From Deltaproteobacteria bacterium (GTDB lineage: Bacteria; Desulfobacterota; GWC2-55-46), in assembly GCA_016182655.1 (NCBI GenBank), contig JACPGB010000038.1:1-36717 (forward strand): a stretch of DNA of 36,717 bases, read 5' to 3'. The translations under genes and the position numbers were made by a program. The stretch's first letter is position 1, and each line of letters starts with the position of its first letter. Of this stretch, positions 17,567 to 26,172 are shown in pieces. A model generated the notes under the pieces. That model was not told the origin of the DNA, did not search any database, and was given only the letters and a program-made list of their open reading frames with translations.

Positions 17567-18055
17567 TTACGACCTCATGTTCACGAACTGGAGGCTTATA
17601 TCCAGGTCCTTGCCCTTGAGCGTCTGGATGCACTCCTGGAGGTCGTCTATCTTCTTTGCCGTGACCCTGATCTGGTCGTCCATTATCTGTGCCTGGACCT
17701 TGAGCTTCAATTCCTTTATGAGCTTCGTTATCTCCTTGGCCTTCTCGGAGGGTATGCCCTGCTTTATCTTTATGACCTGCCGCTTCATGGAGCCGGAGGC
17801 GTCCTCGACCTTTCCGTAGTCGAGGGACTTAAGCGACACGCCCCTCTTTACGAACTTGGTCTGGAGCATGTCGAGGATGGCGTGGAGCTTGCCGTCGTCG
17901 TCCGCAAGGACCGTTATATCCTCCTTCTTCTCCCACTTTATCTCGCTCTTCGAGCCCTTGAAGTCGTACCTCTGCTGCATTTCCTTTATAGCCTGGTTTA
18001 CCGCGTTGTCGACCTCCTGCACATCGGTCTTCGATACGATGTCAAATGACGGCAT
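17567..18055 (-). CDS. yajQ: YajQ family nucleotide (c-di-GMP)-binding protein
   Basis: 162 residues, full length for UPF0234/YajQ. Recognised by [21 protein letters not shown] at the start, [42 protein letters not shown] and the C-terminal [23 protein letters not shown]. The fold is two RRM-like domains; some members bind cyclic di-GMP and alter transcription factor activity. Soluble, cytoplasmic. It lies 21 bases after lolA and 7 before prmA. Confidence 0.95.
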   Translation of the reverse strand: MPSFDIVSKTDVQEVDNAVNQAIKEMQQRYDFKGSKSEIKWEKKEDITVLADDDGKLHAILDMLQTKFVKRGVSLKSLDYGKVEDASGSMKRQVIKIKQGIPSEKAKEITKLIKELKLKVQAQIMDDQIRVTAKKIDDLQECIQTLKGKDLDISLQFVNMRS

Positions 18056-18076
18056 CTGAAACCCTCCGGTTTTTTT

Positions 18077-18715
18077 TCAAGGCTTTACTATCGTGACCCC
18101 TTTCGGGGGCTTGAACTCGAAGAGGGAGTCCTTGAGTTCCGTGTTCGTCTTCATGTTCTTGAATGTAATGGAAGTCTCGTTGCCGTAGGCGTCGTCTATC
18201 GTAGTCTTCTTTACGAGGCCGCCCGCGTCGAGTGAGAGCGTTATCTTCTTGATGTTCTCGCCGGTGTCCTTCGGGACGAGCGTGATAGTATCGCTGTCCG
18301 ACACCTTTACCTTGAAGTTCTTTTTAAGGTCCCCGATGCCTGAGAGGAAGTCTGTCGCGAGCCCTGCCGCGCCCGCGTCAAAGGGCTTCTCTATCGCCTG
18401 CGAGAGGTCGGGCTGAAAGACCCAGACGGTCTTGCCGTTGCTTACTATCAGGTCCTGCAGGGGCTTTTTGTACTCCCAGCGCATCTTCCCCGGCTTCTTG
18501 AAATATACCTTGCCCTCCGAGGTGTCCGACCTCTTCATGGCCTTTGATGTCGCCTCCTGGACAAAGTCCGCCTCTATCGTTCCGATGGTCCCGTACTTCT
18601 GCTGGATCTTCGAGACGATGTCGTCCGGAGGCACAGCGGCAAATGACAGGGACGAGACCATCAGAAGCGCCGCGAGGACAACTAAAAGCCTGTATGATGG
18701 AAGTTTTAATTTCAT
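18077..18715 (-). CDS. lolA: Outer-membrane lipoprotein carrier protein LolA
   Basis: 212 residues with a signal peptide (ends near LSFAA). LolA features are plain: IQQKYGTIGTIEADFVQEA, EGKVYFKKPGKMRWEYKKP, VSNGKTVWVFQPDLSQAIEKPF and TSITFKNMKTNTELKDSLFEFKPPKGVTIV. The protein shuttles lipoproteins through the periplasm from the LolCDE transporter to the outer membrane. The ftsK-lolA adjacency is common in proteobacteria. Here a 120-bp palindromic repeat element lies between the two genes, so lolA may need its own promoter or read-through. Confidence 0.95.
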   Translation of the reverse strand: MKLKLPSYRLLVVLAALLMVSSLSFAAVPPDDIVSKIQQKYGTIGTIEADFVQEATSKAMKRSDTSEGKVYFKKPGKMRWEYKKPLQDLIVSNGKTVWVFQPDLSQAIEKPFDAGAAGLATDFLSGIGDLKKNFKVKVSDSDTITLVPKDTGENIKKITLSLDAGGLVKKTTIDDAYGNETSITFKNMKTNTELKDSLFEFKPPKGVTIVKP

Positions 18716-18726
18716 ATGGAGATATT

Positions 18727-18848
18727 TATAATCCCCCTCTATCCCCCTTTAGAAAGGGGGAAGGCGCCCCACCTGCTTCCATTCTGCTCAAGGATGACGG
18801 AAGAGGTTCACCCCTCTTTTCTAAAGAGGGGCCGGGGGAGATTATTAA
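18727..18848. repeat. Palindromic MITE-like element between ftsK and lolA
   Basis: The ends are imperfect inverted repeats: TAATCCCCCTC at the left and GGGGGAGATTATTA at the right. Each end contains its own hairpin: CCCCCTTT-AG-AAAGGGGG at 18743-18760 and CCCCTCTTT-TCT-AAAGAGGGG at 18811-18831. No frame is open across it. This nested structure suits a non-autonomous mobile or REP-type element. A hairpin of the same kind lies at 9215-9232 and related ones at 33097-33119 and 33415-33435. Confidence 0.65.
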
Positions 18849-18887
18849 ATGTGTATTCCTTCCTCTTTCTCAAATGCAGGAAACAAC

Positions 18888-21098
18888 CTACTCGTGCGGT
18901 TTCCTCAAGAGCACCTCTCTCGGCCTCGACCCCTGGGCCGGGCCGACGACACCCTCTTTTTCCATCTTCTCGATTATGCGGGCCGCGGTGTTGTAGCCTA
19001 TCCTGAACCTCCTCTGTATGTAGGAGGTAGATATCATCTCGAGCTGGGAGGCGAGCTCCACGGCCTCATCATACCTTCTCAGGAACTCTTCCCCCAGGTC
19101 CGCGTCCTCGTCTATGAGCGCCGCCTCCTCTTCCTCTTCCATTATAACATCGCCGTAGGCGGGCGTGCCCTGATTTTTCCAGAACTCGGTCACCTTTTTT
19201 ATCTCGGCCTCGGAGACATAGGCCCCATGTATCCTCTGCAGGCGCGAGGTGCCCGGAGGCAGGAAGAGCATGTCGCCCTGCCCGAGGAGTGTCTCGGCCC
19301 CTCCGGCGTCGAGTATGGTCCTCGAATCGGTCTTCGACGGGAGCTGGAAGGCGATCCTTGCAGGGAAGTTCGTCTTTATGAGGCCGGTGACGACATCGAC
19401 CGAAGGCCTCTGGGTCGCTATCATCAGGTGTATGCCCGAGGCGCGCGCCATCTGCGAGAGCCGGACAAGGCACTCCTCGACGTCTTTACCGGAGGTCATC
19501 ATCAAATCCGCGAGCTCGTCGATTATGACCACTATATACGGGAGCCTCTTGGCCTCCCCTTCGCCGTCATCGTCCATCTGCTGGTTGTACTTCTCGATGT
19601 TCTTCGAGCCCTTCTCGGCCATGAGCTTATAACGCTTCCCCATCTCGGAGACTATCGCTCTCAGCGCCCCGGCGGCCTTCTTCGGGTCGGTTATGACCGG
19701 GGTCATTAGGTGCGGGATGCCCTCGTAGGCGGACAACTCCAGCATCTTCGGGTCTACCATGAGGAAACGGACGTCCTCGGGTGTCGCCTTAAAGAGGATG
19801 GAGAGTATCATGGCGTTTACCGAAACACTCTTTCCCGTGCCTGTCGCGCCTGCGACGAGCAAGTGCGGCATCTTCGCGAGGTCCGCCACATATGGCGACC
19901 CGGAGATGTCCTTTCCGAGCGCAAGCGACAGGCGAGACCTGGACTTCGAGAAGGCCGGGCCTTCGAGCATCTCTTTAAGCGTTATCATCTCCTTCGACCG
20001 GTTCGGGACCTCTATGCCGACGACCGATTTGCCCGGTATCGGCGCGATTATCCTTATCGACATCGCCTTCATAGCAAGCGCAAGGTCGTCGGAGAGGTTC
20101 GTTATGCGCCCCACCTTTATGCCAGGCGCGGGCTCGAACTCGTACATGGTGACGACCGGGCCGGGCCTCACCTCGAGTACCCTCCCCTCGACCCCGAAGT
20201 CCATGAGCTTCTTTTCGAGCACCTTGGAGTTCTCAAGGAGAGAGTCGGAATCTATGGAGCCGGTCTTTTCAGGCGCGGGGTCCAGAAGAGAGAGCGGCGG
20301 GAGCTTGAAGTTCCCCTTGGGAGACGAGAACTCGAGCCGCTCTTTCTCGTCCTCATCCGCCGCCTTTTTGCTGACCTTCGGCGTTATTATCGCAGGGCCC
20401 TGGTTCCTTGATTTTACGACGGGCGCGGGCTTTATCTCTTCGGCCTCTTCCTCCTCGAAAATGCTAAGGTCCTCGAACTCCTCATCCGTCGGAAGGGCCT
20501 CTTCCGTTTCTTCCTCCTGGGCGGCCTCTCCGGCCTGCATCGCTTTCGTTGCCAGCGACTTCAACAACCCCGCGGCAGGCGGAAAGAGCTTCATGCCTAT
20601 CTGTATGAACGAGATGCCCGTGGCAAAGAGAATGGTTATAAGGAGCACGGCGGAAAGTATTATCATCGCGCCGGTCGCCCCTATCCAGCTCATGAAAAAG
20701 GAGCTCAAGACGCCGCCGAGCGCCCCCCCGGCTGTGTCGGACAGGAAGACGATGTTCAATAACGGGGCTGACGAGAGGATGAATACCGCGAAGCTTACAG
20801 GGAGCGCGACGCGGAAGGCGAAGACGCGCCTTAATAAAAACTCCAAAGAGACCGCGAGCATGAGGAGCGGGAACACATAGGAGATATAGCCTATGGCCCA
20901 TAGGATCGCCCGCGATAAATAGACGCCGAGCGTCCCGCCCCAATTGGCTACGGCGCCGGCGCCGTAGGAGAAGAGCGAGACCGCGGTGTATAGCGAGAGC
21001 GCGAGGAGGACGATGCCGGCGACCTCGGCCTTAAACGTAAGGCCTTCGCCGCCCTTCCCCCCCTTGCCTTCGTTTTTTTCTCTACGGGCCTTTGCCAT
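18888..21098 (-). CDS. ftsK: DNA translocase FtsK
   Basis: 736 residues. After a Lys/Gly-rich start come four transmembrane helices (about residues 25-190), a short acidic linker, and the motor: alpha/beta domains with Walker A GATGTGKSVSVN (near residue 420), Walker B IVVIIDELADLMM, and ATQRPSVDVVTGLIKTNFPARIAFQ. The C-terminal gamma domain (EAVELASQLEMISTSYIQRRFRIGYNTAARII) recognises KOPS sites and activates XerCD. The protein pumps chromosome dimers at the division septum. The linker is short compared with enterobacterial FtsK, as in many other phyla. It starts 33 bases after the dcd-like gene. Confidence 0.97.
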   Translation of the reverse strand: MAKARREKNEGKGGKGGEGLTFKAEVAGIVLLALSLYTAVSLFSYGAGAVANWGGTLGVYLSRAILWAIGYISYVFPLLMLAVSLEFLLRRVFAFRVALPVSFAVFILSSAPLLNIVFLSDTAGGALGGVLSSFFMSWIGATGAMIILSAVLLITILFATGISFIQIGMKLFPPAAGLLKSLATKAMQAGEAAQEEETEEALPTDEEFEDLSIFEEEEAEEIKPAPVVKSRNQGPAIITPKVSKKAADEDEKERLEFSSPKGNFKLPPLSLLDPAPEKTGSIDSDSLLENSKVLEKKLMDFGVEGRVLEVRPGPVVTMYEFEPAPGIKVGRITNLSDDLALAMKAMSIRIIAPIPGKSVVGIEVPNRSKEMITLKEMLEGPAFSKSRSRLSLALGKDISGSPYVADLAKMPHLLVAGATGTGKSVSVNAMILSILFKATPEDVRFLMVDPKMLELSAYEGIPHLMTPVITDPKKAAGALRAIVSEMGKRYKLMAEKGSKNIEKYNQQMDDDGEGEAKRLPYIVVIIDELADLMMTSGKDVEECLVRLSQMARASGIHLMIATQRPSVDVVTGLIKTNFPARIAFQLPSKTDSRTILDAGGAETLLGQGDMLFLPPGTSRLQRIHGAYVSEAEIKKVTEFWKNQGTPAYGDVIMEEEEEAALIDEDADLGEEFLRRYDEAVELASQLEMISTSYIQRRFRIGYNTAARIIEKMEKEGVVGPAQGSRPREVLLRKPHE

Positions 21099-21131
21099 CT
21101 ATCCTTTATATTTTTTGTTCGGGCGGAGAAC

Positions 21132-22277
21132 CTAGATGTTCTTGAACTGCTTGCTCAAGGTTATGGACTGGTACTGGTAAGAAGACCCGATCCTGGGGCC
21201 GTAGATCTTCTCCGGGACTTCCAGCATCTTCTCGAAATACAACTTGCAGAAGGTCTGGCCGTCGGCGATCATGAACGGCACATCGTGGGCGCGCACTTCC
21301 AGCACCGCCTTCGTCCCCTTGACCTCTCCTTTCGCGCCGAAGCCGAAGCCCGGGTCGAAGAACCCGGCGTAATGAGTGCGCAGTTCCCCGGAACCGGCTT
21401 CATAGGCAACCATCTCGGCCGCGTACCTGGGAGGGACGCGTATCCTCTCCTTTGACGAGAGTATGTAGAAGTCCTCTGGCTCGAGTATGAGAGTCCCCTT
21501 GCTGTTCCTCCTCAAGGGCTCCCAGAAGTCCGGGATATTATAGTGGTTCTTTTTCGTGAGGTCAACGACATGGCTGTTCCTCTTCGACTTGTATCCTATG
21601 ATGCCGTCGGGGCCGTCGCCGCTCAAATCAACTGACATGAAGAGCCCCTTCGAGACCTTGAGCTCTTCTGCCGTAAGGTGCGCGTCCCCGTTGAATAGGA
21701 GCTTGGAGTCCTTGTGGAGGGACTTCAATTTCGAATCCGCCAGCGCGCACTCTCCGCTTATGAGGCGGAGCTGGACGAGCGAGAGCCCCTCCTTTATCCT
21801 GATGGTAAACGACCTCGGCATGACTTCGAGATATAGCCTCCCCTTGTAACCTGGGGCGATGTCGTCGAACCTGGAGTTACGGTCGGTAAGCACACGGGCG
21901 AATATGTCGAGCCTGCCTGTAGTGGACTTCGGGTTCGCCCTTCCGCGGACGCCGGGCAAGAGCGCGACTTCCTCGGCAAGCGGGATAAGGTAGACGTGCC
22001 CCTTCTCCAGGATGCCGCCCTCGGAGATGTCCGTCTCGTACATGACGAGGTCCGAGCCGTAGACGTCCGGGGTGTAGAGCTTGTCCATGACGTCACTGCT
22101 TTCCGGCAAAAAGCTCGATACGAGCCTGTATGCCTTGGACCCGAGGCGGAGGTCCAGGGACGCGGGCTGTATCTGGTCGTCATCGATCGGTAGCGTCTTC
22201 GAGAAGACCTGCTTCTTCTGTACGGCCTTTTTTATCATCTGACAGCTTAAGACGCCGCACTCGTTGACCTTTTTCAT
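21132..22277 (-). CDS. dCTP deaminase family protein, two-domain type
   Basis: 381 residues from ATG 22277 (GAGG just upstream); a TTG further out would add a tail of no recognisable content. Two trimeric-dUTPase-like beta domains are joined in tandem: the first has IQPASLDLRLGSKAYRL and RGRANPKSTTGRLDIFARVLTD, the second YAAEMVAYEAGSGELRTHYAGFFDPGFGF. This is the double-length group annotated as 2'-deoxycytidine 5'-triphosphate deaminase, about twice the size of E. coli Dcd. Expected reaction: dCTP to dUTP (possibly on to dUMP). A plausible promoter (TTCAAT, 17 bases, TATCAT; 22323-22351) lies 45 bases upstream. Confidence 0.85.
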   Translation of the reverse strand: MKKVNECGVLSCQMIKKAVQKKQVFSKTLPIDDDQIQPASLDLRLGSKAYRLVSSFLPESSDVMDKLYTPDVYGSDLVMYETDISEGGILEKGHVYLIPLAEEVALLPGVRGRANPKSTTGRLDIFARVLTDRNSRFDDIAPGYKGRLYLEVMPRSFTIRIKEGLSLVQLRLISGECALADSKLKSLHKDSKLLFNGDAHLTAEELKVSKGLFMSVDLSGDGPDGIIGYKSKRNSHVVDLTKKNHYNIPDFWEPLRRNSKGTLILEPEDFYILSSKERIRVPPRYAAEMVAYEAGSGELRTHYAGFFDPGFGFGAKGEVKGTKAVLEVRAHDVPFMIADGQTFCKLYFEKMLEVPEKIYGPRIGSSYQYQSITLSKQFKNI

Positions 22278-22407
22278 CTCATCCTCGTTCAGTATTGGAA
22301 AGGGGTCTGAAAAACCATGGGTATGATACAAAAAAAGACGGAAGAATTGAAGGTTTTTTTGGGGAGGTGCTAAAAAGGGACGGGTAGCGCGCCCATTGAA
22401 GGCCTCG

Positions 22408-22439
22408 AAAAAAACAAGGCCCTCTATTGGAGGGCCTTG
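22408..22439 (-). terminator. Intrinsic terminator of the PilZ gene
   Basis: A 10-bp stem (CAAGGCCCTC with GAGGGCCTTG, 5-base loop) reads into seven T on the minus strand, about 85 bases after the PilZ stop codon. Confidence 0.8.
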
Positions 22440-22522
22440 CCTGTGCTATCGAACGACAGCGTAACTTGCGGTTTGATTCTTGTGATCGAGGGGAAATATT
22501 TCCTGAAGGTGCTCCCTCCCGG

Positions 22523-22897
22523 TCAGCAGGTGTGCTCCGGGATGAACCGGAGGCCCGCACGGGAGATGCCGTAGAACTTCCTGGTCCAGACGACCTGCGC
22601 CTTTTTTTCGATCTCGAGCTCCTCTATGAATATGTCGACCGTCTCGTTCTGGTCGAAAGGGAGATAGCCGAGCATCTTGATGCCCATGCCTGTATCGGAG
22701 ATGTCTACGGTCTTCGCGGGCACACGGACCTCTCCTTTCAGTATGTCGCAGGTCTTTTGCGAGACCACCCTGCCGCCGGTCCTTCTCTCCGGGTCGTTCA
22801 ACTTCACCAGGTAACCGCAGTACGGGCAGGGCAGGTGAGAATCCCTCGCGGCCGAGTAAAAGTCGTTTTCGCACCTTACGCAACTGATCTTGTTCAT
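22523..22897 (-). CDS. Zinc-ribbon plus PilZ domain protein
   Basis: 124 residues. Residues 1-30 form a zinc ribbon (Cys6, Cys9, Cys24, Cys27). Residues 35-120 form a PilZ domain with the c-di-GMP signature: an arginine-rich ERRTGGR in place of RxxxR, then DISDTGMG for (D/N)xSxxG, and WTRKFYGISRAGLRF at the end. It is probably a cytoplasmic c-di-GMP effector acting by protein contact; the ribbon may provide the interface. Monocistronic, between its own promoter and terminator. Confidence 0.88.
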   Translation of the reverse strand: MNKISCVRCENDFYSAARDSHLPCPYCGYLVKLNDPERRTGGRVVSQKTCDILKGEVRVPAKTVDISDTGMGIKMLGYLPFDQNETVDIFIEELEIEKKAQVVWTRKFYGISRAGLRFIPEHTC

Positions 22898-22936
22898 ACG
22901 AGGGCCTTTTTAAAGTACGGGCGTTTTTTTAGTTTA

Positions 22937-22966
22937 ATATAATAGCAACAAACGATTTATTGTCAA
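22937..22966 (-). promoter_or_regulatory. Sigma-70 promoter of the PilZ gene
   Basis: TTGACA (22961-22966), then either TATTAT at 16-base spacing (22939-22944) or TTATAT at 18 (22937-22942), on the minus strand about 40 bases before the ATG. Confidence 0.75.
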
Positions 22967-23124
22967 CTCCTTTGGGCCTGATAAAACCGTTTTTTATTGC
23001 ACTGTTAATCTATTTTTAATTTCGGCTGAGCCGTGAGAAACTTGAGCCTCTTTTACGCGGAAAGGTAATCGGAGCATGGACGATTTTGAATCGGGTTGCT
23101 CCAAGCTCCCCGGACACAAAGCCG

Positions 23125-23240
23125 CCCGTACGGATTTGCCCGTCCGGCAAGGGTACTCGGCGTACGGCCAATCTCAAATCCGGCGACTTCGGCATTATTG
23201 GCGTAAGGGAATCGGATACGGATCTGCCCGTCCGGCGAGG
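23125..23240 (+). repeat. Two tandem copies of a dispersed intergenic repeat
   Basis: GGATTTGCCCGTCCGGC (23132-23148) and GGATCTGCCCGTCCGGC (23220-23236) are 88 bases apart, each followed by similar purine-rich sequence. The same motif recurs at 15836 and, in three units, at 33138-33390. The array ends about 40 bases before ftsB and fills most of the 22967-23280 gap. Confidence 0.7.
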
Positions 23241-23280
23241 ACCTTGACTTTTGGGTATTACTCTGATAATCCTTATTCTC

Positions 23281-23586
23281 GTGAAAGCTCAAAACCGCGA
23301 GGGTTTCAGGAAAAAGGCCGTTCTTGCCGCGCTTGCCCTGCTCGTCATAGGCGGCGTCGCCTTATTCGGCAAGGGCCTCCTTGACATCAGGAGGCTGAAA
23401 TCCGAGCGCGACGGCATACTCGCCTATAACAAGACGCTCGAAAAGGAAAACAGGGAACTCGAGACCTCGATAGAGATCCTTAAGACCGACAAGCGGTACA
23501 TAGGACGCATCGCGCGGAGCGAGCTCGGCATGATAGGCAAGAACGAGGTAGTCTACAGGATAGAGAACGGGACGCCCCGCCACTAA
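23281..23586 (+). CDS. ftsB: Septum formation initiator FtsB/DivIC family protein
   Basis: 101 residues from GTG 23281; an upstream TTG at 23251 is possible but abuts the repeat array, and neither start has a clear ribosome-binding site. One transmembrane helix (about residues 12-30) is followed by a leucine-zipper coiled coil (IRRLKSERDGILAYNKTLEKENRELETSIEIL) and the conserved C-terminal motif DKRYIGRIARSELGMIGKNEVVYRI. FtsB joins FtsL and FtsQ in the divisome and passes the constriction signal to FtsWI. It leads a plus-strand run with the nitrilase-family gene and argS. Confidence 0.9.
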   Translation: MKAQNREGFRKKAVLAALALLVIGGVALFGKGLLDIRRLKSERDGILAYNKTLEKENRELETSIEILKTDKRYIGRIARSELGMIGKNEVVYRIENGTPRH

Positions 23587-23623
23587 GCCCCGCCGCATCT
23601 CTTGATCTTCCGAAAGGCAATAG

Positions 23624-24457
23624 ATGGAAAGGATAGTAAAAACAGCAGGCATCCAGCTCGCCTCGACCCTCGACAGGGAAAAGAACCTCTCCAGGGCCGC
23701 CATGCTCATAGAGCTCGCGGCGGACGAAGGCGCGAAGATAATCGCGCTCCCCCAGCTATTTCACCTCCGCTGGTTCCCACACACCATAAACCAGAAGGGG
23801 TTCGCTTTGGCCGAGACCGCCGACGGCAGGACCGTGACATTCCTCCGCGAGCTCGCCCTGAAGAAAAAGGCGGTCATCGTAGCGCCTGTATTCGAGGCGG
23901 ATTCAGGAGACCACTTCAACACCGCCTTTGTCATAGGGCCGGACGGCGAGATAATCGGCAAATACAGGAAGATGCACATCCCGCAACTCCCGCTCTGGGA
24001 GGAAAAGGCGTATTTCAAGCCCGGCGACCTGGGCTTTCCGGTATTCAAGACGCCGTTTGCCACCATAGGCGTGCAGATCTGCTGGGACATATTCTTCCCC
24101 GAGGGGTTCAGGATACTGGCGTTGAAGGGCGCGGAGATAGTCTTTGCGCCGACGGCGTCGGCCTTTTATCACTCCCACAGCAAGTGGGAGAGGGCGATTG
24201 CGTCCGCGTCCCACGCGAACGGCATCTACATCTTCCGGGTGAACAGGACCGGCAGGGAGGAAAAGCAGGAGTTCTACGGCAGGAGCTTCTGCGCAGGGCC
24301 TGACGGCGAGTTCACGACAAAGCCATCAGGCGCGAGCGCGGGCATAATCCTTGCGGACGTCGACCTCTCCGAGATAGCCGTAAACCGCGATGAATGGGTC
24401 TTCATGAAGGACAGGCGGCCCGGGGAATACAAAGAGCTTATAGAGGAAAAACCATGA
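23624..24457 (+). CDS. Nitrilase-family carbon-nitrogen hydrolase, catalytic Glu position is Gln
   Basis: 277 residues of the nitrilase superfamily, closest by eye to the N-carbamoylputrescine amidase (AguB) branch. Catalytic Lys116 is in YRKMHIP and Cys153 in GVQICWDIFFPE, with the second Glu in the latter motif (PEGFR) and WERAIASASHANGIYIFRVNR also conserved. The first member of the catalytic triad, normally Glu in an LPE(L/M)F motif, is Gln44 (ALPQLFHLRWFP, codon CAG). This would weaken general-base catalysis unless another Glu replaces it. The substrate is therefore uncertain. The stop overlaps the start of argS as ATGA. Confidence 0.85.
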   Translation: MERIVKTAGIQLASTLDREKNLSRAAMLIELAADEGAKIIALPQLFHLRWFPHTINQKGFALAETADGRTVTFLRELALKKKAVIVAPVFEADSGDHFNTAFVIGPDGEIIGKYRKMHIPQLPLWEEKAYFKPGDLGFPVFKTPFATIGVQICWDIFFPEGFRILALKGAEIVFAPTASAFYHSHSKWERAIASASHANGIYIFRVNRTGREEKQEFYGRSFCAGPDGEFTTKPSGASAGIILADVDLSEIAVNRDEWVFMKDRRPGEYKELIEEKP

Positions 24458-26097
24458 GGCGCTCAGCGATAGACATGGTCCGCGCGGCCGTTGAGTCCGC
24501 CCGGAAAGACGGCGCCCTAAAGACCGAAACCCTCCCGGACGTCATAATAGAGAAGCCGAAGAAGGAGGAGTTCGGGGACTTCTCGACTAACATCGCCATG
24601 CTCCTTGCGCCGGTCGAGAAAAAAGCGCCGAGGGAGATCGCCTCTCTCATAGCCGAGAGGATAAAGGGCCTCCCCGAGGTGGAAAAATGCGAGGTAGCCG
24701 GCCCCGGCTTCATTAATATCTTCCTCAAAAGGTCTTACTGGACCGCCGTACTTGAGGACATCATAAGGAAGGGCGACGGGTTCGGAAGGAGCGAGACGGG
24801 GAAGGGCAAGACCGTCCAGATAGAGTTCGTCTCAGCCAACCCCACCGGCCCGCTTCACATAGGCCACGGCAGGGGCGCGGCGGTCGGGGATTCCCTTTCA
24901 AGGGTGCTCAAGGCCGCCGGGTTCGGGGTCGTCCGCGAGTATTACATCAATGACGCGGGCAGACAAGTGCGGACGCTCGGCGCGTCCGTAAAGCTCCGCA
25001 TGGAAGAGTTGCAGGGCAAGCAGATAACCATACCCGAGGACTTCTACAAGGGCGGGTATGTAAAGGACATAGCGCAGGAGTACCTCGACAAGTACGGGCC
25101 GTCAGAACAAGGGCCCGACATACAGGAGTACGCCTGCAACGCCATGCTCGAGTCGATAAGGAAGGACCTCGACGCATTCGGGGTGGCATTTGACGATTGG
25201 TTCAGCGAAAGGTCGCTTGATGACGAGGGGCTGGTAACGTCCACGATCGACGAGCTTAAAAAGCTCGGCCATATCTACGAATCCGATGGCGCGCTCTGGT
25301 TCAGGACGACCGCGTTCGGCGACGACAAGGACAGGGTCCTTATAAAGGCCGACGGCGAGAGGACCTACTTCGCCTCGGACATCGCCTATCACAGGGAGAA
25401 GATAAAGAAGGGATTTACGACTCTCGTCAACATCTGGGGCGCGGACCACCACGGGTACGAGGGGAGGATCAGGGCGCTTTTGAGGGCCTTCGGCCACGAC
25501 GACGCAGTCCTGAAAATAATATTTATCCAGCTCGTAGCGCTCCTCCGTAACGGCGTGCCTGTCGCCATGGGCAAGAGGGAGGGCGAGTTCGTTACCTTAA
25601 GGCAGGTGATGGACGAGGTCGGGCGCGACGCCTGCAGGTTCTTTTTCCTCATGAGGAAGGCGGATGCGCACCTGGACTTCGACCTCGAGCTTGCCAAGAG
25701 CCAGGCCCCGGAAAACCCGGTCTACTATGTCCAGTACTGTCACGCGAGGATATATTCGATAATAGGGTTTGCGAAGGAGAAGGGGATGGTCCTCAAGGAC
25801 CGCTTCGATCCAGACCTGCTTGACAGGATCGACCAGAAGGAAGAGATAGGGCTGATAAAACATTTAAGCGCCTTCGAGGAGACGATAGAAAAAAGCGCGC
25901 TCAACATGGAGCCGCACAGGATCACATTCTACCTCATGGAGCTCGCCGGGCTCTTCCACCCTTACTACAACAAGACGCGCGTCGTGACGGACGACCCGGT
26001 ACTGACGGACGCGCGCCTCCTCTTCTGCAAGGCCGTCGGAACTGTCGTGGCGAACGGCCTCGACCTCCTCGGCGTCTCCGCGCCGGTCAAGATGTAG
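24454..26097 (+). CDS. argS: Arginyl-tRNA synthetase
   Basis: 547 residues from ATG 24454, four bases overlapping the previous gene. The N-terminal Add-1 domain (DFSTNIAMLLA, GPGFINIFL) is followed by the class I catalytic core with the HIGH motif HIGH in NPTGPLHIGHGRG; the KMSKS loop is AMGKREGEFVTLRQV, a divergent form that is common in ArgS. The C-terminal DALR anticodon-binding domain (MEPHRITFYLMELAGLFHPYYNKTRVV) is intact. The enzyme charges tRNA-Arg with ATP and arginine. Length and motifs are normal. Confidence 0.97.
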   Translation: MRRSAIDMVRAAVESARKDGALKTETLPDVIIEKPKKEEFGDFSTNIAMLLAPVEKKAPREIASLIAERIKGLPEVEKCEVAGPGFINIFLKRSYWTAVLEDIIRKGDGFGRSETGKGKTVQIEFVSANPTGPLHIGHGRGAAVGDSLSRVLKAAGFGVVREYYINDAGRQVRTLGASVKLRMEELQGKQITIPEDFYKGGYVKDIAQEYLDKYGPSEQGPDIQEYACNAMLESIRKDLDAFGVAFDDWFSERSLDDEGLVTSTIDELKKLGHIYESDGALWFRTTAFGDDKDRVLIKADGERTYFASDIAYHREKIKKGFTTLVNIWGADHHGYEGRIRALLRAFGHDDAVLKIIFIQLVALLRNGVPVAMGKREGEFVTLRQVMDEVGRDACRFFFLMRKADAHLDFDLELAKSQAPENPVYYVQYCHARIYSIIGFAKEKGMVLKDRFDPDLLDRIDQKEEIGLIKHLSAFEETIEKSALNMEPHRITFYLMELAGLFHPYYNKTRVVTDDPVLTDARLLFCKAVGTVVANGLDLLGVSAPVKM

Positions 26098-26172
26098 CCG
26101 TAGTTTTCCCTTAGTAACTCATCGTAACAGGCGCTACGTCCTTCGCCATGCCGCCCCCGCCGCAGGCGTGTA

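Noticed and set aside
25565-25600. AMGKR in place of KMSKS in arginyl-tRNA synthetase as a defect.
   Set aside because: Many ArgS enzymes lack a canonical KMSKS lysine arrangement and compensate elsewhere; the rest is normal.
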